A stretch of DNA of 64,000 nucleotides from Aptenodytes patagonicus (GCF_965638725.1 NC_134970.1:4717001-4781000); one strand, 5' to 3'; counted from the first letter of the stretch, positions 1-12,944 are shown. Notes: generated from the letters alone by a model not told the origin. Program-made: numbers and translations.

Positions 1-1751
1 GGAAAGCCTGCTGGACTGCTCAGACTAAGACAATGCTTTAGCAACACACTAGTAGGAACTTTTAGGTGTAAACAACAGTTTTAGGCAAAGTAAATTAACT
101 TCAGCTGCTCTGGCAGTTGAAAGTTTTCTGAATAGAATTAACGTGAACAACCATCGCTGGGAAGGAAAAACCTGTCATTCTCACACTTTTATGTAATCGG
201 ACTATTTCCTGTTTAATAAAAAGGAAATCCCATCAAGAGAGAGCAGGAAACATGCCCTACAAGGTCATTCTTTTAAAACAACTTTAAACAGGATATTACT
301 ACCAATGAGCTCTCCCAAGACAAAGGGGCCTAGTTCAAAATGAGGGTGAGAGACTGTTGTGTTTTAAAAAACCACACATCTAAAAAAGTCCTGTGTCCCA
401 ATACATGCCACACATTCAAAGGGATCAAGTAAAAAGGTCATTATAATCCAAATCGATATTTTCATAAGACAACATCATTGAAATATTCTGCAAGCTGCCC
501 CAAAGCCAGTAAAATGAGATCTGCTGAAAAACAACCTCTCTCTGAAAACCACTAATATTTGGGTGGAACAGCCCAAATGCTGTTTCCAAGATAAGAAATA
601 CATTCCCCAGCACAAACCTTTTCCCCCGATGGCTGGATGGATGAAGGAAGATAAAATACCTGAGGAAGCAAAGATCCCAGCTGAGCAGGTTGCAGAAGAG
701 AGATGTAATAGTTTGTATTTCTGCCATAAGGAGGTCAGAATTATTTTCCACGTTTCAGAACAAACGTGATATAGGGTAAGGCTAACTTACACCAAAAAGC
801 CAAGACTGAGAACGGCAACTATACCTTCATTTTACAACACAACATGACCAAAAATGTTATTCAATTGCTCAGTTAGACTGAACATTTTCCAATACAACTG
901 AATCCTACAAAATAAAGGGTACAGGTTGGTTTTTTTAAAGGACCACTTGGTAGCTCCTATGTCCTCGACACCTAAATTTTTGTTCATTAACTTCTTTGTT
1001 GCATAAAAACATTCATTTGAATATATACTAAAGAAGTATTTTAATCAAAACAGTCATAAAAAAATATACCAAAAATGACTTATCTATTTTATTTCTTTAA
1101 ATCAGGCCAAAACACAAAGGAAGGCTGACATTGCCATTTTACTCTTGCCAGGCAGCTGGGTTTAAGATGGCTACTGAGGCTCTTGGGATTTTGGGGGCAG
1201 ATTTTGGAGCCAAGTCTTGCAGTCTTTTTGGAAAAGCATTTGCAGGTACCATGTCACATTGGCCAAGTTCTGTTTTCCAGGATTTGAAAGACAATTATGT
1301 CATTTCAAAGCTGGGAAATGAGCAACACAAGCCTCTTTGGCAACGCACAAGGCAGCCCTGAAGTAGCTCTCACACACAATCAATGAAATAAGAGAAAGGT
1401 TAGAAAAATAAGCAAAGTTTGAAGTCTACAGCAGGGGCTCCTAAACAGTGCTAGATTGTAGCCCTCGTGGTAAGCAACCTTCAAAGCAGCATGCAATCAA
1501 ACAAACAAACAAACCAACCCCAAACAAATCTAGAGCAGCCTACCAACTTTCCCCAGAGGAGACAGGAAACATGCCGAGACATCTAAGGCTGCCTGGACCG
1601 CCACACGCGGAGCTAGGAGCTCCATGGGAAAGGGGAAAAGAGCTTGTCACCAGGATAAATCTGGGAGTCCCTGATACACAATGCTGACCTTAAAACAACC
1701 TAATTACATACAAATCTGTTGCATTCACATCAGGGTTTTGTTTTCTTCCTT

Positions 1752-1769
1752 CCCCCCCCCCCCCCCCCC
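1752..1769 (+). repeat. C18 homopolymer
   Basis: Uninterrupted run of 18 C in NUDT3 intron 1, preceded by a T/C tract. Confidence 0.9.
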
Positions 1770-4740
1770 GAAATAATGGTGCTCTGCAAAGCAAAAACTG
1801 GGCAACCAAAATAAGGCAGAAAATTAACTCCCAGTTAACAGAACAGAGATTGAGGGATTCCCAGGATCTTTCATGCTATGGTGGATTTAAACAACCACCA
1901 CCCCCACCCTCCTAAGTAAAACAAGAGTAGCTATGCTGTAAGGAACATGATTCCTAGACAGAGGCTCCATAAAAACATTACGGCAAAGACAAAAAGGGCT
2001 ACAGCATTATTAGAAGCTAGGCTGCAACATTATTAGAAAATGAGCTGTGAACCTTCCAGGCTTCCAGGAAAAGACAGTCCTGCCCACACATGCCAGCCTA
2101 AGGACAATCAAGCTGGCAGATTTCAGAAGAAACAGCAGACAAGATGTTAAATACATGTTTTTTGGCCCAGCCAGCATTCTGCTGCCAGAAGCCAATCTAT
2201 AGCTACTGGCTACTGAAACAGCCTCTGTACTTCCTTTCATGTTTTCTATCAATATTAAGCCACAAAATCATGTATTTTGCATAGCGACTAAAGCACAAAC
2301 CTCCCCACATTTAAACTCACTTCACACTTTAGCTTTATTTATCAGAACATAGGCTGCAAGAAAATAACGTCTCGTAACACGCTGTAGTGAGACTGGTGGA
2401 GAAGATGGCTGACTTAAATGATTTTCGCCTGTACAATCTGTCTTTGTTTGAAAGTTTCAATTTCATAAGAGTCTCTGTATTCAGGAGTTTGGAGCTTAGC
2501 TGTGCTAGCGACTCTCTGATTTGCCCTATGACCAGGCGGGATATTGTAGCCGGTGCAGTTCTGTGTCCAGCATAATAAAGACCTTTTATGCTTTACCCAA
2601 AGTTAACAAATGTTCTCACAACGCTGATGTAATATTGCCACTGTACTTAATGCTTTTACATCTGACAAAATTGGGATCTCGATTCGACCACATCAAACCA
2701 CCTTTAAACACTAAGAACAGCATAAGCTGACAGAGTTCAAGAGGAGCAGGAGGGGAAAAGAGACACTGTAGTTAGCAAAGCCGTGCAAAAATTAACCTAA
2801 TTTAACCAGCAGAAACACAGCCTCAGTTACACTACAACAGAACATGCATTTTGCCAAACTGCTAACGCAGGATGGTCTAAACACGCACGCCAAGGCTTAC
2901 AGGAGGGCTTCTCCCACCCTCTTGCTATTCAGGGCACGTTATGAAGTTAGCACATAGTAGTAACAAGTACAGCCTGCGGTCAGCAAGGCTACAGCCAGCT
3001 TTTAACGTGACAATGTCTTTAGCTAAGACAAGAATACACACAACCTCAAGAGCAAGCCACGGAAAAACCCTCTCCTGACCATAACAGTATGTCCTCACTG
3101 TTCCTCAACAGTCCACATTTCCTTAGACAAGTGTTATTTTCACACACACACACGCACCTTGCTCCATGGCATAACACGATTTAACCTACAAAGCAGAACC
3201 TCGAAACTGGAAGCGGGAAATTAACGACAGAAAGCTAGAAGGGGAGATTATTCGCGCTACAGAACTTGACAAAGTAAAGCACAGGTCTTGAAAGAGGAGT
3301 AAGAGGTGAGCTGGAAGAAGTTCAAGTCATTTCAAGCATTTGGATCGCACCTACGGTACTATAACCATAGAGGAAAAATGTAAAGAAAATCCTGTTGGTT
3401 TTTAGGCTGCTTCTTAAAATAACAATAATAAATCATCACGTACTGCACCGCTACTCTGGCTTCAAAATACCAAAGGTCATATTACTGTTACAGCAGTTTT
3501 CTTGTGACTTTAGAGTGACTGCTTACTCTTGCCAAAGAAGAACACAATCTGGAGTCCTCTCCCTCCATCAAAATTACGTTTTAGATAACCACAAAAATTC
3601 GCTGCAACATGCCTTTCACGGCAGGGACAGGACAGAGAAAGCAGCTGAAATGCCTGAACCAGCAGCCGCTTGTTTCAGAAGCAAAGGGCTGATAAGGAGG
3701 CACTCCCAGGGGAAGACCCCCAAACCGATAACCTATTTCTGCCTATCAAAACCAGTCTGTTGACCACTCGGTACTTACACAACTCATCCAGGCAGACTTT
3801 TTCCAGAAGGAATGCTAGCTTTTAAACCGGCTTTTTCTTCTAAGGGTGAGGCGGGGAGAAATGAAGGGAGTATTTTGGTCTTTTTACACAGACCAAATGA
3901 CTCTGGATGTCAGCAGTTGCATATGTATACACTTACTGTTTTGATTAACAAGTCCTATTCATAAAATAGAGCATGCAAAAACCCTACAGCCATGAAAATT
4001 TGAGCAGCTTTTCAAATATAAGTAGTTAATTCTACACATAACATCAATATATGTTATTTACACAAGAAAAAACTAACCTCCCAAGTCAATACGAATGAAA
4101 ATAACATTCAAATCATCCGAAGCATCAAAAAAAAAAAAAAAAAATCTACCCAGCAGGTAATTCCATCCCTCTGAATTTCACATGTTAACGTGAAATTTCT
4201 GAGAACAAAGAGTTAGTATGCATTATCCACTGAACAACAAAGACAGCTACAGAGACAAATTCTGATATAAATATGCACAAAATCTGAAAGACCCTTGACT
4301 AGTCTGTGCAGTCAGTCTCTTGGTTGGACTCAAAAAGAACTACTGTTTAAAGAAACTGAGTACCTGCTTCCCAGTTGCTGGATATTATACACAGCATCTG
4401 AACACTGATATTTACTACTCATAAGGTAGAACTGAGAGTTTCTTAATTTTGTTCTATCCAATTTTTCTGGGCGACCCTATCACAGAGGTATGCAAACCAG
4501 GATAATTTTCCTTATTTCAAAAAAATAAGGATAAAATCCAAGCACATGATCATTTTCCCTTGACTGAGAAGGGAAAGAGTTGTTTTTCCAGACCTTGAGA
4601 GACCATCCGTGGAAAGATTAGGTCCTTTGGCAGCGGTCCCAGCTGGGTACACCCCCCGACTGCTTGTACCTGCCTCCACGCTTCGGTAGCTTGTCTGAAG
4701 GGTGCCGAGATGAACCAAGTCAGGGAACTGACCATGAGTT

Positions 4741-4765
4741 AAAAAAAAAAAAAAAGGGGGGGGGG
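4741..4765 (+). repeat. A15-G10 homopolymer junction
   Basis: Fifteen A are followed at once by ten G and, after TGAT, by a further G7-8 run. Confidence 0.9.
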
Positions 4766-7243
4766 TGATGGGGGGGGCGACGACACAGGACAGGACACAA
4801 CGAGTGAGGAGAGAAAGGCAGGAAAAACAGCTACAGCCTCTGGTCAGGCAATAAATGAATCCGAAATGAAAGGGCGTCATCCGAAACCAGGACAAAGGGA
4901 TTTCAGAGAAGTGTTATGCAGAGAAGAAGAGACAGCAGCCACCACTGTTGGGTCCTTCTCAACAAACCTAGGGGTGGAGTGCACTCTCTCCTCTTTCCGC
5001 ATTCATCACTTTCCCTGAGTTGCAGCACAACAAAACTGACTCAGTTCTTCAGTTTCACAACAGCTCACAGAGCTTCCAGTAAATTAAGTGAAAATTTAAC
5101 AATACTCATTCTTCAGTAGTTTGGGAAAGTACAAGAGACCATGGAATTGCTTGTAAAATCGTTTATGAAAGCTGCCTTTATGAAAAGGCTAGAAAACACT
5201 TTTTAAGGTGAAAGCGAGGTATTGCAGAGGTTTATACTCTTGCTCTTGGAGAAAGCTAGCTACAAGCACAGGGGAGAGGGACAGGGGAAGCACAAGCAAG
5301 AGAACTCTTTCTAAACTGGCCTATATCCTACTGGAGATGTGGTAATGTGTTAGCAACAGACAGGGAGAACTTTATTTGGTTTCAACCACAACCCTTTTAT
5401 GTAGCTGAAGGGAACAGGGTCAAGCCAAGCCCTCGGAACAGAGATTCTGAGGCTATATTCCATGGAAAGTACGACGGTCATATGATGCTGGGCTCCCTTT
5501 ATGTCCCAACAGTGAAGTACTCCAAGTGTTTTTAGCTATTATTATTTTCATATTGAAGCAAAACGCAGAAAGGATGGCCCAGGAACACTGTGTGACCATC
5601 AACGTAGTCTACAGTTCAAATTTGAGAACTGCTGTATTACATCGTAGCCTGGTTTAAAACTGAACCCAGGAGAAGCAAGAAGAAAAAGGTTAGTTTGCAT
5701 TCAAATTACTTTCCCCAACGGAGGCTGTTGTGGGGCTACATAAACGTAGCTTTTGGTGACGGTATTGGCTTGGCGCGCTCATAGAGCTGCAGAGCCAGGG
5801 CGCTTACCAGACGCTGTGTGAAAGTTCTGTTTTCTCATCTCAATTTAGACTTCATTCACAATTAAGAAAAGACGACCAATCCTGGATCCTATTCTTTCCG
5901 AAGCATTTCCTCCAAAAAGTCTTTAAAAATACCAGTTGTTAACGAGCAGCTTGTCCTTTCACCAGATACAATGCAGGCATGCTTAAACCTGTAGCTACAC
6001 CAGCGCGGGACTTAAAGCCAAACGGTTCCTTTTTATTTCTGTTAAAATATAACACAGAGATGCTGCCATTGAGCAGGCTTCCATCTGCTTCATACTAGTA
6101 AGACGTTAGTGAAATTTTCTGGAACATTTCCTCATTGAAACAGCTGGTCTACACAAAAAATACTTGTGTTATTTAAAAATAACACCATAATAGCAATATT
6201 GAGAGGCACTGACATCACAAGCAATAAAACGAGTGATTTCGGAGATAACACAAGACTCGGGATCTCTTGATCTGCACGCTCTCCTTCCCCGCTTTTGCAG
6301 AAGCAGCAAATATCAAGGGAGTTTGCTCCATGTGAAAAGATGAAAATAGCAGAGTCCTGGCGTTCGGTTGCCGAAAGGTCCTTTGAAGTCTGTTCCCACT
6401 CTCTGTGAATTAATCCTGTTGATTCCCCTGTTCTCCCTCCTGCCCAAAGAGACATCACTCTGCGGTGGCTTACTGTTTATGAAACAACAGAGATCGAGAT
6501 TTCTTCCACACAGCCCAATTAAGAAATGTATTTTTTGCTCCAGTTGAGATTCATGTTTAAATGAATTCTCCCTGGGCTGCTTTTTAAAGGAATATGTAAC
6601 AAAGACGTCTTTTCAGCCAACGTTTGGTCTTCCAAAAGCGTTCCAGAGCTTCTTTCATGTCCAAAAGTAGTAGCTTCCAAACGCAATACAGAGAAAATGT
6701 GCAACCTCGAGCAGCATAAGGAAAAAATAAATAACTTAAAAACTAACAAAGAAACAAAGTAAGTATTATTATGTTAAGACTCTTTATTTGCAAATTTAAT
6801 GCCTAACCAAAGACATGCTGTTTTAGCAATCTCCATTGATTGCTAAGATTTTAAAGAAAATCAAATCAATGAACCAGAGAGTTAGGGGGTAAACACCTAA
6901 AAGGAAAAAAAAAAATAGCCCCCTCTGTAAGCGTAAACAGAATTTTTCTTATTTCTGCTTGTTCATTGACAAAATTGTTTAATTCAGGAACTAATTAGGG
7001 GTTCAGAAAGGGAGAAAACTTGAGGGGTTTTAAATTCATAGCAGGAAATGAAGAAGAAACGCAAGAGCTAAGATCTATCATTTCTGCGCTTAAAAGAAAC
7101 AGTAACCAGAAACAACCAGTCCTACGAAAAAACCAACTTTAACACAGCAAGTTTAAATTATTTATCAAAACATGCTTTTTTTTTTTCCTTTTCAAACAGT
7201 AAGCTTTTAATAGATCTTTAACTAACATACTTTGCTTCTGTTT

Positions 7244-7257
7244 CCCCCCCCCCCCCC
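7244..7257 (+). repeat. C14 homopolymer
   Basis: Fourteen C after a TTT in NUDT3 intron 1. Confidence 0.9.
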
Positions 7258-9850
7258 TCCCTGGAGAGGCCTTTTAAATAGATCTCAATTTCTATTTAAA
7301 TAGCAGTAATCAATAATAAAATATGTCAGTAGCGCCAAAAAAAAAAAAAAGTATTATTCTCCAAGAGAGAAAGAAAACCAAGAAAACTTTCACAGGCATG
7401 TTAAACTATATAATTTAATGTGTACAGATAACACCTTTCTTGTAATCAAAAAAGTGCAAGTAGCAGTAAGATTAGACACGTAGACTCCTCTCAAAGTTTA
7501 AATCAACGCCAACAAATGAGAATTAACATAATAGTTAGAAAGAGAAATTAATAAAAATCAAGGTTTCCTGCTTGCCAATTTCAATAATCGATACAAGCAT
7601 AACGTAAATGGCTTCCAGGCCTTCTGACTTAGACCAAGAGAGCAGTATCTGCGAAAGGAGCCCATTCTGGTGTGTACGTGTTTAGTATGGTGTGACTTGA
7701 TGATAACTTTCCTAAATGCATTTGTTGAAAAAGTCCACTTCATGACCGGCTACTGCAGCAGGCATGTAACAGATGAGAATACAGGATGCAGGTTCAGCTC
7801 TGCGTTAAATACATAGATACCGTAAATAAATACGGTGTTTGAAAGCCTGTGTGACGTCCTCAGGAGGCCAATTGAAAATAAAACAAAACTGTAATTCATT
7901 GCTTCACTATTTCTGCAGCTCACTTACAAAAAAAGCTTACGCACATGCACGTACTTGAGGAAATCAATCTACATCCCATGCTGCATCATTTACAAAGCAA
8001 TTAGTGCTCCTTAACATGTCACAGAACAGTTCAACACCCCACCTGATTTTACTGGGGAGATCAGAGACAAGGCCAAACACTAACAGTGACCAAAGCTCAA
8101 GTGAGAAAACGATGCTCACGTGAGAACCTCTATTGCCCCGATACACAAAAAGTTTTCCAGAGCTTCGCTTGCAGCCTTTCGTAACAGACCCATGGAAGTG
8201 ACAAGGCACAAGTAGCATGGGGAGACAGCTACCTCAACTCCTGCCTTCGAAACTGGAAACAGATTTTTCTACTCTAGGTCTTACCTAGAAACTAAAGCCC
8301 GAAATTGTACCAGTTTAAATTAAATGAGATTTTTTCAATCCACTGAAAGTTGTTGCAAACCACAACACAGACACAACTTTGGCATAAAAATGGCTTTAAA
8401 GCTCAACCTTAAACAAATCTAACCAGCTTAACCTACACTGAAAGAAATTTGTCACAAGTTAGCACGCTTCTAGAATAAGTTTACTTTTCTTTCTTCAACC
8501 ATCTCGGGTCAGTACTGTGAAACTGCCATGTTAACAAACCTTTGTGTCACCAACACGGCAAGAGCTCTGGACACCAGTTCCCAGTGGCCAGAAGACGTAA
8601 CAGACCACCGCCGTGAGGTGAGCTGGAGCCTGTATGACACTGCAAATTGAGGCGTTGTCAAATAAAGACTAACAGCCACTCAAAAGCTGATTGCATCAGG
8701 TAGCTGTTAAAATTACACTTCTATCTTCAACCATTCTGTAATCAAACATGGTCAAGCATCTAACTCTTGAGAAGAATTGCCACACTTGCCTCACAAATTG
8801 TGTAAAATCGCATCAGGAAACTCGGATGCCTTCAACCACCCATGCTGATTAGCCCCAGTATCATTACACAATACGATTACGGTCTTCTTCATAGTTAGCT
8901 TGAAGTATCATAAATTTCCTGAAAGTCAGCGGGAAGGACCAGCTACGATGAACGCTGCACCAAAACATACTGCTTTCATTTCAGACCATTCATGCGTGAA
9001 ATGTTGACACTCTTCACCATGACAGCACAGCTACAAAGGGTTTGTCAAGCCTCCTTCACCATGTTAAATAATAACTGAACGGTATGCTAATTTACCTTCC
9101 TCCAGTGAACTGTCTGCATTCCCTTCCGATTTCCTGTAGCTACAAATATGATAATCAGGAGAACAAAGACTTTAGCACAGCCACTCAGGAACCAGCAAAT
9201 GAAGTATGCCTGACTCCAGAAGAAGCAAAGACAAGACCTGCAGCCTAGCTTGTCCCGAGTGCCCCAAGCCCACGTTAAGAAGATATTAAATAGTGAAAAA
9301 TTGCGCATCTGAGTAAAGTTTATCTTTTTAACTTCATGGGCAATACAACCACTTAGCAACACGGCCGTTCTTAAACTAACTGATCTACCTTTAATTCCCA
9401 CTTCCTCCCAAGCCTCTCTGGACAGCAACTTCTGGCACTCCATCAGTCCCCTTTTATCCCGGTTTCTTTTTATAAGTCCAAGGTCAGGTCTCCTCTCCCA
9501 TCTCATGTGATGTGCTGGACTGAAGTTCTGCCAGCGTGGTCGGTCCACTCAACTGCCAAATCCCATCCCGTGCCACAACACTCCTTACCAGGCTGTTCCA
9601 CCACCCCACGAGCATTTCATTCGGGGCATTTTTCTCACGTTTAGCGGGGAGAAATAAAGACGGGGAAGAAACACCAACTTTCCCAGCGGCGCTTAATTGC
9701 ACCTAGGAAAAAAAAAAAAAATCCCCCCTGCAACCAAGTCACACCCGGGCGGCTCCGGGGGCGCAGGGTGCTGCACGGGGGTCCCCGGCGGGACCCGGCT
9801 TCGCCCCCGCCCCTGCCCCCGGGAGGGGGGGACGCGCCCCCGGCCCTCAC

Positions 9851-9949
9851 CTCCTCCTCGCTCTCGCTGCGGAAGCACAGGCAGGCCGCCCGCTTCTTGT
9901 AGCCGTCCCCGTCGTAGGTGCGCGTCTGGTTGGACTTGAGCTTCATCAT
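9851..9949 (-). CDS. NUDT3: NUDT3 (DIPP1) coding exon 1, residues 1-33
   Basis: The exon encodes 33 codons beginning MMKLKSNQTRTYDGDGYKKR and ending in SESEEE, which matches the N-terminus of human NUDT3/DIPP1 as I remember it. It ends in phase 0 at a GTGAGG donor (9850 downwards). The family hydrolyses diphosphoinositol polyphosphates and diadenosine polyphosphates, and mammalian NUDT3 also decaps some mRNAs; it is cytosolic. The Nudix box is encoded by later exons outside the window, so catalytic residues cannot be checked. The first of two adjacent ATGs is taken as the start because it has A at -3 and agrees with the family N-terminus. The exon sits in a CpG island, and RPS10 lies upstream on the same strand. 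Confidence 0.95.
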
Positions 9950-10188
9950 CCTCCGCTCCGAGGGGGCGGCCGGGGAGCGGGGGGGGGGGGCAGGCCGGAG
10001 GACGGCGAGGCCCGCGGCCTAGAGGGCGGGGGCGGCGGGGGCGGGCAGGGTGGCGACGCGGGGAAGGACCCGTCGGGGCTCCCGCGAGGGGCGGGAGGGG
10101 AAGGACGGGGGGGACGGAGGGGGGCCGCCTCCCCGCGACAGTTTCTTTCTCGGTCTCGCTCTGTCTCCCGCAGGCCGGGAGCCGCCCG

Positions 10189-10296
10189 CTACGCGCTGCC
10201 GCCTTTCGCCCGCCTCATCCCTCCCTTCACTTCCAGCCGCTCCGCCGCCGTTGCCAGCGCTCCGGCCGCTGCCGACGACGACGACCGCGACGCCAT
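10189..10296 (-). other. Upstream ORF in NUDT3 5' leader (35 aa)
   Basis: The ATG within the TISU/YY1 element opens a frame beginning MASRSSSSAAAGALATAAER and stopping at TAG at 10189. It lies 239 bases upstream of the NUDT3 start and is not in frame with it, so it would act as a uORF if the transcript begins near 10300. The peptide is low-complexity (Ser/Ala-rich) and resembles no family I know; any effect would be on translation rather than through the peptide. Confidence 0.4.
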
Positions 10297-10300
10297 CTTG
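10289..10300 (-). promoter_or_regulatory. TISU/YY1-type element
   Basis: The minus strand reads CAAGATGGCGTC, an 11 of 12 match to the TISU consensus SAASATGGCGGC (translation initiator of short 5' UTRs), which also binds YY1. If transcription starts a few bases upstream, the ATG inside it would open the 35-residue upstream ORF at 10296-10189. Function is inferred from the motif only. Confidence 0.5.
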
Positions 10301-10307
10301 GGGCACG

Positions 10308-10717
10308 CTACGCAAACGGCGTAGAGCCGCCGGGAGGGGGAGGCGGCGGCTGCCCCTTGCCGCTTCACGGCGCGCCCGCCACGCAGACGGCGCAGCCCGG
10401 CTTCCAGAATCGCTCCCCCCCGCGCAGACGGCGCCACCACGCCTCCGCCTCCTCCCTCCGCCTCGACGCAAGCCCTCTGCGCCAGCGGCGCGGCGCAGGC
10501 CGCCTTCGAGAATAAGGCGGCTGTTCGTAAGCCGCCGGGCGGCTGCGTGCTGGGGCGCCCTGGCAGTTACGCAAAAGGCGCCGGGGCCGGCTCGGCCCCC
10601 AGCGCCCGCCGCGCACATGGCTCCGCTTTGACAGCGGCTCTACGCAAAGCGCGCAGACGCTGGGAAGGCAAGAACGCCCATCTTGCGCAAGGCGGGGGGG
10701 CGGCTTACGCCAGTGGC
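10308..10717 (-). repeat. Degenerate array of a CGCCGTYTGCGT-like motif upstream of NUDT3
   Basis: Read on the minus strand, near-copies of CGCCGTYTGCGT occur at 10310-10321 (CGCCGTTTGCGT), 10381-10392 (CGCCGTCTGCGT), 10422-10433 (CGCCGTCTGCGC), 10569-10580 (CGCCTTTTGCGT) and 10642-10653 (CGCGCTTTGCGT). Weaker relatives lie at 10480-10490, 10651-10660, 10684-10693 and 10707-10717. Spacing is irregular (about 40-140 bases), so this looks like a cluster of binding sites or a decayed repeat rather than a simple tandem. It lies just upstream of the inferred NUDT3 start. I do not recognise the factor. Confidence 0.5.
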
Positions 10718-10900
10718 GGAGCGCGGGTGCGGGGGTCCCATTGTACCCCGTGGGCGGGAGCGGAACAAAGCGGGGGGGAAAAGGGGGGGCCACGGCTCTG
10801 CACCCCGGGGCGGGGAGGTGGGGGGTCCTCTGCAAGCCGGGTGGCCTCAGCCTGGGAGGCACCAGCACCGAGCCGCCTCACGGGGGGGGGGAACTTGCAG

Positions 10901-12944
10901 GGCTTCCCCCCACTATCGCACACGCTCCTTGCTCCCCACGGGCCTTTCGTGGGCATTTTTAGGCTTCAGCCTGAGGGCACGATTTCACCGGGCACCCCAT
11001 AAGCCCCAAAATTGCACCCCAGGAGTGGCTACCGTCAGTGTCACCCTGCTGCAATGACACCCACACCCAGGGCTCGGCTTGTTTGCACGGCCGCCGCAGG
11101 TGGAGGGGTGCTGCCGTCTGCCACAGCCCCGCACGGGCCCACCAGGCAGTTTTGCGTGTTCCCCCAGGAGGAAAACCCTGGCAAAGGGTCGAGTACTTCT
11201 CCGAGCGGTATGTGCCCAACACTGGTTTGGCTTCAGCAGCCCGGCCTCCGCTCCGCAACAGGAGACAGTCGAAAATGGAGGGTAAGCCTTTAACACCTTC
11301 CAACCCCATACATTGGCAGAATAAAAGGCTCCTTTGCCAGGTGTGGATCCCACTGGAGACCCCCCCCCAGCGGAGGAACCATCCAGAAAGGAGCCACCGT
11401 TAACAGCCATGCCTCTCAGACCCCCCGTCCATCAGCTCAGGCGGCTGAACGCTAAAAAGCTTTGAGGAGGAGGATGGGATCCGTTCTCTACCGCACAGAG
11501 CTCCTGTCCCAGGCTGAACAGACTGGTGGGTTAGGAGACGAGGATGAGATTAAAACATGGAGGTAATACTTCCTTTGTGGAAGAATCTATTTAGACTGGG
11601 GTTCTTCACCCCAAAACAAGTGATTTTTACTTGCTCATTGGGATCTTCTCTTTAAATCTTCCCTTTAATGAGACAAATGTTCTTTTAGAAGAAAACATTT
11701 AGCACTTCATACCAATTGCCACACACTTAAGTACTCCAAGTGATTTTAAATAGTTGCTTCATTTCACATGACACCAAACGTTTTGCTGAACACAACACTG
11801 CTTCCCAAACAGAATCACAACTGTAAATGGATAGGGGCAAGTGTAAACATTACCACTACACTGTAGGATAAAATAAGCAGAAACTTAAAACAAAAAGCCC
11901 CAGTAGATGCAGACAACCCAGAAACTCAAGAATATCACTAGCAAAGTTGAAAAAAAGAGCTGCTTTAATGCACGCTCCCATTAAGAACAAGGCTGTGAAG
12001 TGCACCTTGGCTAAATCCAGTCACCTGGATTCAGCAGGTTAGTCTGGATTAGGTTTAGCTAAATCGCAACCTACAAACTTCAACAGAGGCAGATGGATCA
12101 GTTAAAACAAAGATTCTGAACACCTCGTCTCTCCCTACAGTTCCAACTCCCTCAGAAATAAAATGAATTAAAAAAAAAAAACCCAAAACAAAACACTCAT
12201 GCCCACCATTTCCCTCACCACAAACTAGGACTGGAATGAACTCCTCCCCCCCCCCCCCCCCCCGAGTTACTGTCTAGCACTTCTGTGATATTAAGGCTGC
12301 CCTGAACAAGATACCATTTACCAGGCTGCAGAAACCCATTCCCAATTAGCATTATCCCATTATTAGTTGGCGGGTGACATCTACTGGTAGGCTGCACACT
12401 GCCGGGGACCTCGGGCTGCGCCTCCCCGCCCCAGCTCTGCTCAGCTCCAGACAGCAGGTGCTGTCACAACCACCCCATCTTTCCGAAGTCACGGTTAATT
12501 AACCCAGTGATTTCAGAACTGGGAGAGAGGAAACGCTCGCCTGCCTGCACCGGTTGTGTCCGATTCAGAGAGGGCCTCAGGGCAACACAGCTGAACTTGC
12601 TGAATTTTCTGTCTGCGGAATAGAATTGTCTCTCAGGCCAGATTTACTGCATTACTGGGAATTACTAGAAATGAGTGTCTTCCTGGGCAGAGTGGAAAAA
12701 CTGCCTGCAGCACTTCCGCGTTGCCATGAACCAACACTCCTCATTCCTCTGTAAGAATCCCCTCTACACACTAGCAAAACCCTACATCAGTAACCACCCA
12801 ACCTACAAAGTTCCTTCCTATAACCTGCTTTCTAATCACAAGTTATTCCACTACTGTTGTTACACATGCCAAAGACTTGAGTCACTTCTCTGCTACGCGA
12901 GCTCTAGATTTATGCACTTAAAGAAGACACAGTGATACAACCCA
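10901..12944. other. RPS10-NUDT3 intergenic stretch, no gene seen
   Basis: About 2 kb between the NUDT3 promoter and the RPS10 poly(A) signal. G+C falls quickly after about 11.4 kb. The only clear features are homopolymers, notably C18 at 12246-12263 (plus strand). Open frames are short and unsupported. A RPS10-NUDT3 readthrough transcript would cross this stretch. Confidence 0.6.
12246..12263 (+). repeat. C18 homopolymer
   Basis: Eighteen C between RPS10 and NUDT3; on the transcribed minus strand it is G18, in the path of any readthrough RNA. Confidence 0.9.

Larger units (their letters stand above)
1..9850 (-). other. NUDT3: NUDT3 intron 1 (3' part outside window)
   Basis: This AT-rich stretch lies directly downstream, on the minus strand, of the splice donor of NUDT3 exon 1 (GTGAG read from 9850 down). 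No further NUDT3 exon is visible; residues from 34 on, including the Nudix box, should lie beyond base 1. All open frames here are short and match no protein I know. Visible simple sequence includes C18 at 1752-1769, A18 at 4127-4144, A15 followed by G10 at 4741-4765 and C14 at 7244-7257. I see no tRNA, snRNA or recognisable transposon. Confidence 0.8.
9730..10900 (-). promoter_or_regulatory. NUDT3: NUDT3 CpG-island promoter and 5' UTR
   Basis: The block is very rich in G+C and CpG and surrounds NUDT3 exon 1, between AT-rich flanks on both sides. No TATA box is seen. A YY1-type site (CAAGATGGCG on the minus strand, 10291-10300) lies about 350 bases upstream of the start codon, and a related CAAGATGGGC lies at 10676-10685. 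YY1 sites in this orientation usually sit just inside the transcription start of housekeeping genes, so I infer a start near 10300. Edges of the island are judged by eye. Confidence 0.75.

Noticed and set aside
9387-9419. Minus-strand frame reading REAWEEVGIKG, like the REUXEEXGU part of a Nudix box, in NUDT3 intron 1
   Set aside because: It matches that half-motif and is flanked by AG and GT, but the required glycine and glutamate spacing upstream is wrong and the rest of the frame is unlike any Nudix protein. Most likely chance.
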